Below the pieces are notes generated by a model. That model did not search any database and was not told the origin of the DNA. It was given only the letters and a program-made list of their open reading frames with translations. Both the position numbers and the translations under genes were made by a program. A stretch of DNA of 64,000 bases from Nocardioides cavernae (lineage in GTDB: Bacteria; Actinomycetota; Actinomycetes; Propionibacteriales; Nocardioidaceae): the NCBI RefSeq assembly GCF_016907475.1, contig NZ_JAFBCA010000001.1, positions 682,001-746,000 of the forward strand, given 5' to 3'. Every line of letters starts with the position of its first letter. Position 1 is the first letter of the stretch. Shown one piece after another: positions 28,498 to 36,538 of this stretch.

Positions 28498-29916
28498 GTG
28501 CCCATGGACGAGCCCGACCCGGTCCCGGCCGACCCCGCCGCACCGCAGGTCGAGGCCCACCTCCCGCCCGGGGTGACCCGCGGCCCGGAGACCGTGCGCG
28601 CCTTCCGGCAGGTCCTCGGCAACACGCTCGTCGCCAACGTGACCTCCAGCTACCTGTGGTTCGCCCTCACCTTCTGGGCCTACCTCGAGACGCGATCGGT
28701 GATGGCCACGGCGATCATCGGCGGCGGCTACATGCTCTTCACGGCGGTGTTCGGCACGTTCTTCGGCACGCTCGTCGACCGCCACCGCAAGAAGCAGGTG
28801 ATGGTCATGTCCTCGACCGTCACCCTGGTGGCCTACGCCGGCTCGGGCGGACTGTGGCTGCTGCTCGGCGAGGACCGGCTGGCCGACTGGGGCAGCGCGT
28901 GGTTCTGGCTGTTCACCGGCGTCATCCTGGTCGGCGGCGTCGTCGAGAGCCTGCGCAACATCGCGCTCTCCACGACCGTGACCCTGCTCGTCCCCGAAGA
29001 CGGCCGCGACAAGGCCAACGGCCTGGTCGGCACCGTCCAGGGCATCTCGTTCATGATCACGAGCGTCTTCAGCGGCCTGAGCGTCGGGCTCCTCGGCATG
29101 GGGTGGACCCTCGCGATCGCGATGGCGCTGACCGGCGTCGCGCTGCTGCACCTGCTGCCGATCACGGTCCCCGAGCTCGATCCCGAGCCGGAGGAGGGCG
29201 GGCCGCACTTCGACTTCCGCGGTGCGATCACCGCGATCACCGCCGTCCCGGGGCTGGTCGCGCTGATCCTCTTCACGACGTTCAACAACCTGGTCTCCGG
29301 CGTCTACATCGCCCTGATGGACCCCTACGGCCTGGAGCTCTTCAGCGTCGAGGCGTGGGGCATCGTCCTCGGCGTCACCGGTCTCGGGTTCGTCGTCGGC
29401 GGCGGGCTCGTCGCCAGGTTCGGCCTCGGCCGCAACCCGGTCCGCACCCTCCTGCTCGTCAACCTCGCCATCGCCCTGCTCGGGATGACCTTCACCGTCC
29501 GTGAGTGGGCCTGGCTCTACGTCCTCGGCATCTTCCTCTTCATGGCCGTGATCCCGGCCGCCGAGGCAGCCGAGCAGACGATCATGCAGCGGGTCGTCCC
29601 GTTCCGCACCCAGGGTCGGGTGTTCGGCTTCGCCCAGAGCGTCGAGCTGGCCGCCAGCCCGATCTCGGCGTTCCTCATCGGCCCGATCGCGGAGTTCGCG
29701 CTGATCCCCTACATGGAGTCCGAGGAGGGCCGCGACTCGTGGCGCTGGCTGCTCGGCGACGGCGACGCCCGGGGCATCGCGCTGGTCTTCATGATCGCCG
29801 GCGCGATCATGTTCGTCACCGTGCTCGTCGCGCTGACGTCCGCGCCCTATCGCCGGCTCTCCGCGGCCTACGCCGATGCGCCGCCACAGCAGCTCGAGGG
29901 CGCGGCCAGCGACTGA
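28498..29916 (+). CDS. MFS transporter
   Basis: 472 aa with about 12 hydrophobic segments. The loop 2-3 signature GTLVDRHRKKQ and a long central hydrophilic loop (ELDPEPEEGGPHFDF) split the two halves. The layout is that of the MFS_3/TetV-like drug-efflux or enterobactin-exporter group. A proline-rich acidic N-terminus of about 35 residues precedes the first helix. Substrate unknown. Confidence 0.88.
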   Translation: MPMDEPDPVPADPAAPQVEAHLPPGVTRGPETVRAFRQVLGNTLVANVTSSYLWFALTFWAYLETRSVMATAIIGGGYMLFTAVFGTFFGTLVDRHRKKQVMVMSSTVTLVAYAGSGGLWLLLGEDRLADWGSAWFWLFTGVILVGGVVESLRNIALSTTVTLLVPEDGRDKANGLVGTVQGISFMITSVFSGLSVGLLGMGWTLAIAMALTGVALLHLLPITVPELDPEPEEGGPHFDFRGAITAITAVPGLVALILFTTFNNLVSGVYIALMDPYGLELFSVEAWGIVLGVTGLGFVVGGGLVARFGLGRNPVRTLLLVNLAIALLGMTFTVREWAWLYVLGIFLFMAVIPAAEAAEQTIMQRVVPFRTQGRVFGFAQSVELAASPISAFLIGPIAEFALIPYMESEEGRDSWRWLLGDGDARGIALVFMIAGAIMFVTVLVALTSAPYRRLSAAYADAPPQQLEGAASD

Positions 29917-29929
29917 CCCGCCGGCGGGT
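29916..29929. terminator. Small palindrome between convergent genes
   Basis: ACCCGCC followed by its reverse complement occupies almost the entire 16-base gap between the MFS gene and the hydrolase; it is a candidate two-way terminator. Confidence 0.4.
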
Positions 29930-29932
29930 GGC

Positions 29933-31054
29933 TCAGGCGGGCATCCGGGCGTCGAGGAAGCGGACGGTCCGGTCCATCGCCGCGATGAAGGCCGGCCCGA
30001 ACGCGTGCCCGTCGTCGTACCACTCCAGGGTGGCGTCGACTCCGGCCTCCGTCATGGCGCGCTGGGTGGCCCGGGCCCACGGGGGCGGGCAGGTGTCGTC
30101 GACGCGACCGTGCACCATCAGCACCGGCTCCGTGATGTCGCCGAAGAGCGGTCGCGGAGAGACGCCCCGCCAGAACTCCGGGTCCTCGGCGGGGAGCCCG
30201 TGGCGCCCCCGGAAGCCGGCTTTCAGCTCGGCGAGGGGCGCGTCGGGGCGCTGGAACTGGGCGAAGTTGTCCGCCTCGAGGCTCGAGACCGACGCCCAGC
30301 CGACGCCGGCGGCGAAGAGGCCGGGCTCGGCGGCGAGCGCCTTCATCATCACGCCACCTCCCATCGAGCGCCCGAAGAGCGCGATCCGGTCGGGGTCGAC
30401 CCGCACGTCGTCGGACGTCCGGAGCGCGTGGAGCGCGGCGACCGCGTCGGCGGCGTAGCCGAGCCGGACCGCCTGCTCGACGCGCGGGTCGTCGGTCGAC
30501 TCGGCATGGTTGCGGTAGTCGACGTGCAGCGCGACGTAGCCGCGCTGGGCCAGGAACCCGCGCTCGCGCGTCATGCCCTGGCCGCGGACGTAGTAGGCCG
30601 GGTCGATGTAGCCGTGCGCCAGCACGACCGCGGGGAACGGACCGCGCCCGGTCGGCACGTTGAGCACGCCGCTGATCCGCAGCGGCTCGGTGCCCCGGCC
30701 CATCGTCGTCGACGCGAAGGTGACGTCGTACGACGTGTAGGCGGGGGTCCGCTCGCGCACCGTCCCGAGCCGCAGGTCACCGCCGGTCAGGTCGGCCTGC
30801 GCGAGGGCGGCCATCGAGATCGGGTGTGCCGGCTCGGGCTCCTCGGCCGGTTGCTCGGAGGGCGGCTCGGTCGGCTCCTCGGAGGGCTGCTCCGTCGGCT
30901 CGCTGGTCGACTCGCTGGTCGGGGTGGCGCTGGGGGTGTCCTGCGGGTCGGCGGAGCCGGGCTCGTCGGCCCCGCTCGAGCACCCGGCGAGCAGCACCAG
31001 GACCGCGGTGACGGTCGCGACATGGCCGGCGGCTCGGGGCCGGAGGGCAGGCAT
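29933..31054 (-). CDS. Lipoprotein alpha/beta hydrolase (prolyl-oligopeptidase-like)
   Basis: 373 aa. The signal peptide ends in LVLLAGC, predicting a lipid-anchored protein, followed by a 45-residue Ser/Thr/Glu/Pro spacer made of repeated SEPTE/SEEPTE-like units. The hydrolase domain has the nucleophile elbow GRSMGGG, the oxyanion HGY, an Asp in VHGRVDDTCPP and a final His in DDGHAFG. It probably acts outside the cell on esters or peptides. It is divergent from the third SnoaL-fused sigma gene. Confidence 0.87.
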   Translation of the reverse strand: MPALRPRAAGHVATVTAVLVLLAGCSSGADEPGSADPQDTPSATPTSESTSEPTEQPSEEPTEPPSEQPAEEPEPAHPISMAALAQADLTGGDLRLGTVRERTPAYTSYDVTFASTTMGRGTEPLRISGVLNVPTGRGPFPAVVLAHGYIDPAYYVRGQGMTRERGFLAQRGYVALHVDYRNHAESTDDPRVEQAVRLGYAADAVAALHALRTSDDVRVDPDRIALFGRSMGGGVMMKALAAEPGLFAAGVGWASVSSLEADNFAQFQRPDAPLAELKAGFRGRHGLPAEDPEFWRGVSPRPLFGDITEPVLMVHGRVDDTCPPPWARATQRAMTEAGVDATLEWYDDGHAFGPAFIAAMDRTVRFLDARMPA

Positions 31055-31098
31055 GTCGACCAGTCTGCGGCACGGCTGGAAACGCATGGTCCACGTCT

Positions 31099-31125
31099 GG
31101 TCACGTCTGCGGCCCGCGGGACGTC
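31099..31125 (+). promoter_or_regulatory. ECF-type promoter (GGTCACG-N16-CGTC)
   Basis: GGTCACG at 31099-31105 and CGTC at 31122-31125 are 16 bases apart, 38 bases before ATG 31164. Spacing and -10 equal the ECF41 site at 24842, and the -35 matches it in five of seven positions, suggesting autoregulation. Confidence 0.5.
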
Positions 31126-31163
31126 GACTGGTCGAGACGACGCGCACGCGGAAGGGTGGACCC

Positions 31164-32030
31164 ATGGACCGGACGGAGAGCTTCGAGGCCGAGCGGCCCC
31201 GACTGCTCGGCATCGCGACCCGCGTGCTGGGCGACCATGCCGAGGCGGAGGACGTGGTGCAGCAGGCCTGGCTGCGCCTCGACCGCGCGGTCACCCGCGA
31301 CGGCACCGACATCGACAACCTCCCCGCGTGGCTGACCACCGTCACCACCCGGCTCTGCCTCGACCGGCTGCGGGCCCGCACGCCGGTGCCGGTGGAGGAC
31401 CCGCACCTCGAGGACACGCTGGAGCCGTGGTCCGAGCCGGTGACCGACCCCGCTGACGACGTCGCGCTGGCCGACACGGTCGGTATCGCGCTCCAGGCGG
31501 TCATCGACCGGCTGTCGCCGCGCGAGCGGGTGGCCTTCGTCCTGCACGACAGCTTCGGCTTCGACTTCGCGACCATCGGCGCGGTCCTCGACACCTCGCC
31601 CGTCGCGGCCCGCAAGCTCGCGTCGCGGGCCCGGGCCAAGGTCGCGCAGCCGGCACCCGAGGACGCGCTGGCCGACTGGGAGGTCGTCGACGCGTTCATG
31701 GCCGCCGCCCGCGGCGGCGACTTCGAGCGGCTCCTGCAGCTGCTCGCGCCCGACGCGGTGGTCGGCGCCGACGAGGCCGCGGTCCTGGCCGGCACGCCCG
31801 CCTCCATCGAGGGTCGCGACGAGGTCGCCACGTTCTTCAACGGCAGCGCCCAGGCCGCGATGGCCGTCTTCGTCGGCGACCGACCGGCGTCCGCGTGGTT
31901 CCACCGTGGAGCGGCGGCGGTCGTCTTCGACTTCGAGGTCGCCGACGGCAAGGTCCGTGCGATCACCTTCCGCGCCGAGCCGGCCGTGCTCGAGCAGGTC
32001 GTGCGCCGCGAGGGACCCGAGGTCCGATGA
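31164..32030 (+). CDS. ECF sigma factor with SnoaL-like C-terminal domain
   Basis: 288 aa. Sigma region 2 (EAERPRLLGIATRVLGDHAEAEDVVQQAWLRLDR) and region 4 (LSPRERVAFVLHDSFGFDFATIGAVLDTSPVAARKLASRAR) are clear. A SnoaL/NTF2-like tail follows (VVDAFMAAARGGDFERLLQLLAPDAVV). Unlike the ECF41 protein at 25489 it lacks WLPEPL and DGGG, so it belongs to a related SigJ-like group. ATG 31164 follows GGAAGG. No anti-sigma gene is adjacent. Confidence 0.9.
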   Translation: MDRTESFEAERPRLLGIATRVLGDHAEAEDVVQQAWLRLDRAVTRDGTDIDNLPAWLTTVTTRLCLDRLRARTPVPVEDPHLEDTLEPWSEPVTDPADDVALADTVGIALQAVIDRLSPRERVAFVLHDSFGFDFATIGAVLDTSPVAARKLASRARAKVAQPAPEDALADWEVVDAFMAAARGGDFERLLQLLAPDAVVGADEAAVLAGTPASIEGRDEVATFFNGSAQAAMAVFVGDRPASAWFHRGAAAVVFDFEVADGKVRAITFRAEPAVLEQVVRREGPEVR

Positions 32031-32058
32031 GCAGCCGCGTGACGGGTCGGGCCGTGGG

Positions 32059-32111
32059 GGTGGCGGCACATCGCGCGCCATGGGCCGTTCCACGTGCAAC
32101 CTGCCGCCACC
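32059..32111. repeat. Intergenic inverted-repeat element, copy A
   Basis: GGTGGCGGCA (32059-32068) and its exact complement (32102-32111) enclose 33 bases. The right side GTGC..CTGCCGCCACC is shared with copy B at 56441-56497. It lies in the 163-base gap before the DUF1059 gene; the rest of the gap shows nothing else. Confidence 0.6.
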
Positions 32112-32193
32112 ATGTGGGTGCCGCGACGCTCACCGGTCACACCTGCGCGGCGTCGTACGTCAGTGGAGTGAACACACCAGGAGGAGAAGCGAG

Positions 32194-32430
32194 ATGAAGA
32201 CCATGACCTGCCGCCAGCTGGGCGGACCCTGCGACCTCGCCCACCGTGGCGAGACCCACGACGACGTGATCAACGCGCAGGACCAGCACCTCAAGCAGGC
32301 CGAGAAGGACGGCGACGAGGCGCACCTGCCGGCCCGCAAGGAGATGAAGGGTCGCTGGCGACACCCGAAGAAGTCGCTCGGCTGGTACCGACAGATGCAG
32401 ACCGACTTCGCCGCGCTCCCCGAGGACTGA
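32194..32430 (+). CDS. DUF1059-type small protein
   Basis: 78 aa, hydrophilic. The N-terminus MKTMTCRQLGGPCDLAHRGE is the hallmark of the DUF1059 family, with two conserved cysteines that may bind metal. The C-terminal half is basic (KKSLGWYRQMQTDF). A strong GGAGGAG ribosome site precedes the ATG at 32194. Function unknown. Confidence 0.8.
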   Translation: MKTMTCRQLGGPCDLAHRGETHDDVINAQDQHLKQAEKDGDEAHLPARKEMKGRWRHPKKSLGWYRQMQTDFAALPED

Positions 32431-32449
32431 ACGGCGGCGAAGCCTGGGG

Positions 32450-32764
32450 TCAGCGTGAGCGGCGGTCCGCCAGCAGCCAGGCGGCACCCGACGCCACCGC
32501 GGTGACGCCGAGCACCGACGGCCAGGTGCCGACCTTCTTCGCCAGCGGGTGCGAGACGCCCATCGCGGTCCAGTAGGCGGCGCTCAGCCCGACGGCCAGC
32601 GGCGCGCCGCCGACGGCGTACCACTGCCGGGCTGCGACCACGTTGGCGCCGAGCATCGCGGCGCCGCCGAGGGGGCGTACGCCGGTCTGCTGGGCGGCTG
32701 CGAAGCCGCCGACGAGGCCGGCGGCGAGCAGGGGAGCGGTCGGGACGCGCGTCAGGTCAGGCAC
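32450..32764 (-). CDS. Small membrane protein, unknown
   Basis: 104 aa with about three hydrophobic stretches (GLVGGFAAAQ, APLAVGLSAAYWTAMGV, VLGVTAVASGAAWLLA) and a charged end. No family recognised. Start GTG 32764 lies 6 bases after a TAGGCT -10, fitting a leaderless message. It is convergent with the DUF1059 gene and followed by nothing on its strand for 20 bases. Confidence 0.6.
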   Translation of the reverse strand: MPDLTRVPTAPLLAAGLVGGFAAAQQTGVRPLGGAAMLGANVVAARQWYAVGGAPLAVGLSAAYWTAMGVSHPLAKKVGTWPSVLGVTAVASGAAWLLADRRSR

Positions 32765-32770
32765 CTCACG

Positions 32771-32776
32771 AGCCTA
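32771..32776 (-). promoter_or_regulatory. -10 hexamer TAGGCT of the small membrane protein
   Basis: On the minus strand TAGGCT ends 6 bases before GTG 32764. Confidence 0.4.
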
Positions 32777-32784
32777 GCCAGCGC

Positions 32785-33873
32785 TCAGTTGTGGCCCACG
32801 CGGCCCTTGCTGCCGGCGGCCCAGCAGACCGTGTCGACGCAGTCGATGGCGTGGTAGCCCTTCCTGCTCGCGCGCTTCCACGTGCGCCCGCCGTCGGTGG
32901 TGATGCTCGACCCGACCGACCCGTCGTAGTCGCCGGTCGCGACGGCGTACCTCGTGCCGCGCAGGAAGGCGACGTCCTCGCCGACGTGGGAGAGGTCGCC
33001 GCCGGTGGTCCAGGTCCGGCCGTCGCGGGTGTAGGCCGTCGTGTCCTCGGTGTCGTCGGCCTCCGCGAAGTCGCCGCCGACCGCGATGCCCACGCGGGGA
33101 GAGGCGAAGGCGCCCGCGAAGCCGCCGGCTGCCTCACCGGCCGGGATCCCCGAGGCGACGGCGGTCCAGGTGCGACCCCGGTCGTCGGAGCGGAGGACGC
33201 GTGACTTCTTGCCTCCGGTGACCAGGAACGCCGACCTGCCGGAGGTGACGAGGCAGTCGCCGCTGGCGGCGAAGCCGAACTCGTCCTTCGAGCGGGGCAT
33301 GCCCTTGTCCGGCAGCACCGACCACGAGCGGCCCCGGTCGTCGGTGGCGAGGATGCGGAGCTTGCCGTCGACCGGGTCGCTCACCGCCAGTCCGTGCCTG
33401 CCCTTGCCGTAGAAGGCCATGCAGTCGTAGAACGCCTTCTCGTCGGTGTTGCGGAACGACTCGTCCCACGACGCGCCGCCGTCTGTCGAGCGGTAGATGC
33501 GGGACGCCTCGCCGGGGCCGATCGCGAGCACGTGCGCGACCGAGCCGTGCACCTCGACGTCGCGGAAGGACAGGCCCTCGGTGTCGTCGGGGCTGACGTC
33601 GGTCCAGGTCCGGCCCCGGTCGGTCGTGCGGAAGACGCGGGCCGGCCCGTCGTCGGTGAGGCTCTCGCCGGTGACCCAGGCCTCGCGCCTGCTCACGGCC
33701 TCGAGGCCGCGGAGGTTCTGGTCGGCGTCGACGACCGTCTCGCTCCAGCCGTCGCGGAACGGGTTCGGTCCGGCGGCCTCCGGCTGGGCCGCCGTGCTTG
33801 CGGGAAGGGTGAGCGCCAGGGCGGGGATCGTGAGGAGGGCAGGGATGAGGGCAGGGACTCCGAGTCGTCGCAT
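32785..33873 (-). CDS. Secreted BNR/sialidase-like beta-propeller protein
   Basis: 362 aa. A signal peptide (LIPALLTIPALALTLPASTAAQ) is followed by six or so BNR-type Asp-box motifs of the form SxDxGxTW: TTDRGRTWTDV, STDGGASWDES, ATDDRGRSWSV, RSDDRGRTWTAV, TRDGRTWTTG, TTDGGRTWKRA. The pattern resembles Ycf48/HCF136-like propellers more than true sialidases; no catalytic tyrosine or arginine triad is apparent. It may be a secreted binding protein. ATG 33873 is preferred because GAAGGTG lies upstream. Confidence 0.85.
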   Translation of the reverse strand: MRRLGVPALIPALLTIPALALTLPASTAAQPEAAGPNPFRDGWSETVVDADQNLRGLEAVSRREAWVTGESLTDDGPARVFRTTDRGRTWTDVSPDDTEGLSFRDVEVHGSVAHVLAIGPGEASRIYRSTDGGASWDESFRNTDEKAFYDCMAFYGKGRHGLAVSDPVDGKLRILATDDRGRSWSVLPDKGMPRSKDEFGFAASGDCLVTSGRSAFLVTGGKKSRVLRSDDRGRTWTAVASGIPAGEAAGGFAGAFASPRVGIAVGGDFAEADDTEDTTAYTRDGRTWTTGGDLSHVGEDVAFLRGTRYAVATGDYDGSVGSSITTDGGRTWKRASRKGYHAIDCVDTVCWAAGSKGRVGHN

Positions 33874-33924
33874 CCGGTCACCTTCCACCCGTCGCGCCGA
33901 CCGTGTCCAGACCCGTCGCCACCT

Positions 33925-33941
33925 GCAAGGACGCGCCTTGC
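33925..33941. promoter_or_regulatory. Small hairpin in the BNR/DinB-like divergent gap
   Basis: GCAAGG-ACGCG-CCTTGC in the 106-base gap; possible operator. Nothing else is seen there apart from the downstream -10. Confidence 0.25.
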
Positions 33942-33967
33942 GGCAGCGGATCGTCCGGAACCCGGTC

Positions 33968-33973
33968 TAGCGT
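33968..33973 (+). promoter_or_regulatory. -10 hexamer TAGCGT of the second DinB-like gene
   Basis: TAGCGT ends 6 bases before ATG 33980. Confidence 0.45.
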
Positions 33974-33979
33974 CGGGGC

Positions 33980-34564
33980 ATGAGCACTCCCGACCACGAG
34001 ATCTGGGTCCCGCCGCCGTGGGAGCCGCCCATCGACGGCACCGAGGCCGAGCACCTGACCGGTGCGCTCGGCCGGATGCGGGCGACGCTGCGGTGGAAGG
34101 CCGACGGCCTCGACGAGGCCGGCCTCCGGCACCGACTGCCCTCGTCCTCGCTGTCCCTCGGCGGCCTGCTGCGCCACCTCGCGCTGGCCGAGGACTACTA
34201 CCTGACCACCAAGCTGCGCGGTGAGGAGCTCGTCGAGCCGTGGCGCTCGCTCGGGCACGACGACACCGACGAGTGGGAGTTCGAGGCCGACCACTTCACG
34301 GCCGCCGAGACGTACGCCGTCTTCGACGAGGCGGTCGTCCGCAACACCCGGCGCATCGACGACGCCCTCGCCGAGGGCGGTCTCGACCTGGTGGCCCACA
34401 TCGACGACGGCAGCGGCAACCACCCGCGGCTGAGGCGGCTCCTCGTCGACCTGCTCGAGGAGTACGCCCGGCACACCGGCCACGCCGACCTGCTCCGCGA
34501 GGCCGTCGACGGGCGCGTCGGCGAGGACCCGCCCGAGGACTGGACCCCTGCCTGGCTTGCCTGA
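33980..34564 (+). CDS. DinB-like (DUF664) protein
   Basis: 194 aa four-helix protein of the same family as the gene at 27797. Putative metal-site histidines lie in LGGLLRHLALAEDYY and EEYARHTGHADLLREAVDGR. Actinobacterial members are often mycothiol-dependent enzymes or stress-induced proteins of unknown substrate. It precedes the secretion-type operon but is separated from it by a hairpin, so it is probably unrelated. Confidence 0.87.
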   Translation: MSTPDHEIWVPPPWEPPIDGTEAEHLTGALGRMRATLRWKADGLDEAGLRHRLPSSSLSLGGLLRHLALAEDYYLTTKLRGEELVEPWRSLGHDDTDEWEFEADHFTAAETYAVFDEAVVRNTRRIDDALAEGGLDLVAHIDDGSGNHPRLRRLLVDLLEEYARHTGHADLLREAVDGRVGEDPPEDWTPAWLA

Positions 34565-34578
34565 CTGTGTCCTCGTAG

Positions 34579-34587
34579 TTGTCCACA
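34579..34587 (+). other. Isolated DnaA-box-like nonamer
   Basis: TTGTCCACA is the high-GC actinobacterial DnaA consensus. A single copy in a short gap is expected by chance at times; no origin features surround it. Confidence 0.2.
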
Positions 34588-34617
34588 GACGCCGAGCGCC
34601 GCGGTTTGGCGGGCGTC
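34588..34617. terminator. Hairpin before the secretion-type operon
   Basis: GACGCC and GGCGTC pair around an inner CGCC/GGCG stem, 24 bases after the DinB-like stop and 21 before the next start. It may end the upstream transcript or sit in the leader of the operon. Confidence 0.4.
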
Positions 34618-34638
34618 GCGGCGGGGCATCCACCTCAC

Positions 34639-34953
34639 ATGTCGACCTACCAGGTGGAGCCCGATGAGCTCCGCACCACGGCGAGCGACCTGCGGTCCGC
34701 CGCCAAGGACGCCCGCGACGCCGACGCCAAGGATGCCGTCGACGAGCTCGCCGGCGCCCTCCCGGGCAGCAGCACCGCGAGCGTGATGCCGGAGTTCGCG
34801 ACCGCGTGGGACGAGGGCATCACGGCGTGGGCCTCGTCGGTCGGCGACTTCGCCGACGGGCTCGACGCGGCCGCTGCCGACGCCGAGGCGGCCGACGCGC
34901 GGGCGCAGGCGTTCCAGGAGTGGCTGCGGACGTTCCTCGGAGGCGGGTCGTGA
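34639..34953 (+). CDS. Small helical EspC/WXG100-like protein
   Basis: 104 aa, nearly all helical and acidic. Two long amphipathic helices (residues about 8-35 and 52-98) are separated by a turn at ALPGSSTASV, the hairpin layout of EspC/WXG100 proteins secreted by type VII systems; a tryptophan-rich AWDEGITAW replaces a strict WxG. MSTYQVEPDELR resembles EspC-like starts. The stop overlaps the next gene by GTGA, as expected for a co-secreted partner. No ESX ATPase gene is in the window. Confidence 0.65.
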   Translation: MSTYQVEPDELRTTASDLRSAAKDARDADAKDAVDELAGALPGSSTASVMPEFATAWDEGITAWASSVGDFADGLDAAAADAEAADARAQAFQEWLRTFLGGGS

Positions 34954-36011
34954 GCATCACCTTCGGCCGGCTCCGGTCCTGGCGCTCGGCGGGAGTGAAG
35001 GTGGCGAGCGACGAGCTGCGGGTCGACGTGCTGGCGCTGGAGAAGGCCCGCGACGTCGTGGAGTCCGATGCGGTCCCCGACGGGTGGACCGGCCTCGGCC
35101 GGTGGGCGGCTTCCGCGCGCCAGGCGGCGCTGGTCGCCCAGATGACGCGCCACATCGAGGGACTGGCCGACTTCGAGCGCCAGGTCTACGCCCAGATCGG
35201 CCCGGTCACCGCGATCGAGCAGGCCGTGCAGGACATCCTCACCGACGCCGCTGCCCAGCAGCTGGAGGTCGACGCGTCCGGCACCGTCAGCGACGTCGCC
35301 CCGAGGCCGACCTTCGACAACCGCTTCGAGGCGCAGGAGCACCAGGCGAGCCGGCAGCACGCCGTCAATGCCCTGGCCGCACGGGTGGGCGACGTCCTCG
35401 ACGACGCCTACGCCGTCGACTCGGCGCTCATCGCCGCGCGGCCGCAGGGGTCGTTCAGCGACGACGGACCCGACTACGTCGTCGACCCGGAGGTCGAGCG
35501 CGACTGGGCCTCGATGTCCGACGACGAGCGCCGCAGGGTGCTCGAGCACATCGCGGAGCAGCAGGCCCGCGACGCGGGGGTCGACGACTTCGAGGTCCGC
35601 GTCGAGGACCTCGAGGACGCCGACGGCGACGGCAAGGACGACGACCCGACCACCGACTCCCGCGGCAGCTGGAGCGAGGGCGACCGCGTGCTGCGCATCG
35701 ACGAGGGCAACCTCTCCGACCCGACCATCCTCGGCACCGTGGCCCACGAGGTCCGGCACGCCCAGCAGCGCAAGGAGGTCGACGACCTGCCCTGGTGGTG
35801 GTGGGAGGACTACGACGGTCCGCCCGGGGTCAGCCAGGCGGAGGTCGAGGAGTGGCGCGACAACTTCGACGACTACCAGACCACGAAGGACGACGGCTAC
35901 GACGCCTATCGTGACCAGCCTGTCGAGAAGGACGCCCGCGAGACCGGCGGCGCCTACCTCGACGACCTCGACGGGGACGACCTCGACCGGATCAGGGAGG
36001 AGGCGCGATGA
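34950..36011 (+). CDS. Large putative T7-type effector with C-terminal HExxH (zincin-like) domain
   Basis: 353 aa. Residues about 1-165 are helical, open with ITFGRLRSWRSAG and carry a WTG turn at 46-48, like N-terminal targeting domains of actinobacterial type VII substrates. An acidic Asp-rich linker (220-235) precedes the C-terminal domain: HEVRH at 266-270 (HExxH zinc motif with catalytic Glu267) and PVEKDARETG, whose Glu326 is a good third ligand. The combination HExxHAQQ...PVExDA recurs in toxin-like peptidase domains. A four-Trp run at 282-285 lies between them. GTG start is coupled to the preceding gene, and the stop overlaps the next ATG. Confidence 0.65.
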   Translation: MSITFGRLRSWRSAGVKVASDELRVDVLALEKARDVVESDAVPDGWTGLGRWAASARQAALVAQMTRHIEGLADFERQVYAQIGPVTAIEQAVQDILTDAAAQQLEVDASGTVSDVAPRPTFDNRFEAQEHQASRQHAVNALAARVGDVLDDAYAVDSALIAARPQGSFSDDGPDYVVDPEVERDWASMSDDERRRVLEHIAEQQARDAGVDDFEVRVEDLEDADGDGKDDDPTTDSRGSWSEGDRVLRIDEGNLSDPTILGTVAHEVRHAQQRKEVDDLPWWWWEDYDGPPGVSQAEVEEWRDNFDDYQTTKDDGYDAYRDQPVEKDARETGGAYLDDLDGDDLDRIREEAR

Positions 36012-36538
36012 GCACCCACATCGAGCCCGGCGGACCCGCGCTGTCCGACCTCGCCCTCGTCTGGGCCCGCACCCGGTCGTCCGCGGACCTCGCGGCGCTG
36101 CGTGACGCCGTACGCCGCTCGCCCGGCTTCGACCCCGGCCTCGACGTCGTCGACGCCGTCGCGCCCGCCCTCGCGCGCGGCGACCACGCCGAGGCGGCCT
36201 CGGTCGTGCAGCACCTGATGCCCGGTGCCTTCTTCTCCCCGTCCGCCCACGCGGCGCTCGCCGCCGCCCACGCCGGGCTCGGTGACGACGCCCGCGCCCG
36301 GGCGGAGCGGGGCCTGCAGGCGCTGGCGATCGAGTCGATCCGCAGCACCGGCGACGGCACCCGCGAGCACCCGTGGAGCGTGCTGCGCATCAGCGACGAG
36401 TACGACGTGCTGCGCGCCGGGCGCCGCACCTCGCAGCAGCAGACCCTGGTCGCCGCCGACGGCGGGTCGCTCGACCGCCACGTGTGCGACGACGGCAGCG
36501 AGGCGTGGTTCGACGTCAGCCGGCTGGTGCGCGCATGA
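36008..36538 (+). CDS. DUF4919-like protein, possible immunity or accessory factor
   Basis: 176 aa, no signal peptide, so cytoplasmic. The N-terminal half is helical with an Ala-rich TPR-like repeat (HAALAAAHAGLGDDARARAERGL). The C-terminal part, GDGTREHPWSVLRISDEYDVL through QQTLVAADGG to SEAWFDVS, follows the DUF4919 pattern. It is coupled by ATGA to both neighbours. The position directly after a putative effector is where an immunity gene would be, but DUF4919 has no known role. Confidence 0.6.
   Translation: MSTHIEPGGPALSDLALVWARTRSSADLAALRDAVRRSPGFDPGLDVVDAVAPALARGDHAEAASVVQHLMPGAFFSPSAHAALAAAHAGLGDDARARAERGLQALAIESIRSTGDGTREHPWSVLRISDEYDVLRAGRRTSQQQTLVAADGGSLDRHVCDDGSEAWFDVSRLVRA

Noticed and set aside
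32785..33873. Secreted sialidase
   Set aside because: Asp-box repeats are present, but the catalytic arginine triad and Tyr/Glu pair are not recognisable.
34579..34587. DnaA box as a sign of a replication origin
   Set aside because: One nonamer only, no cluster, no AT-rich stretch, and no dnaA or dnaN nearby.
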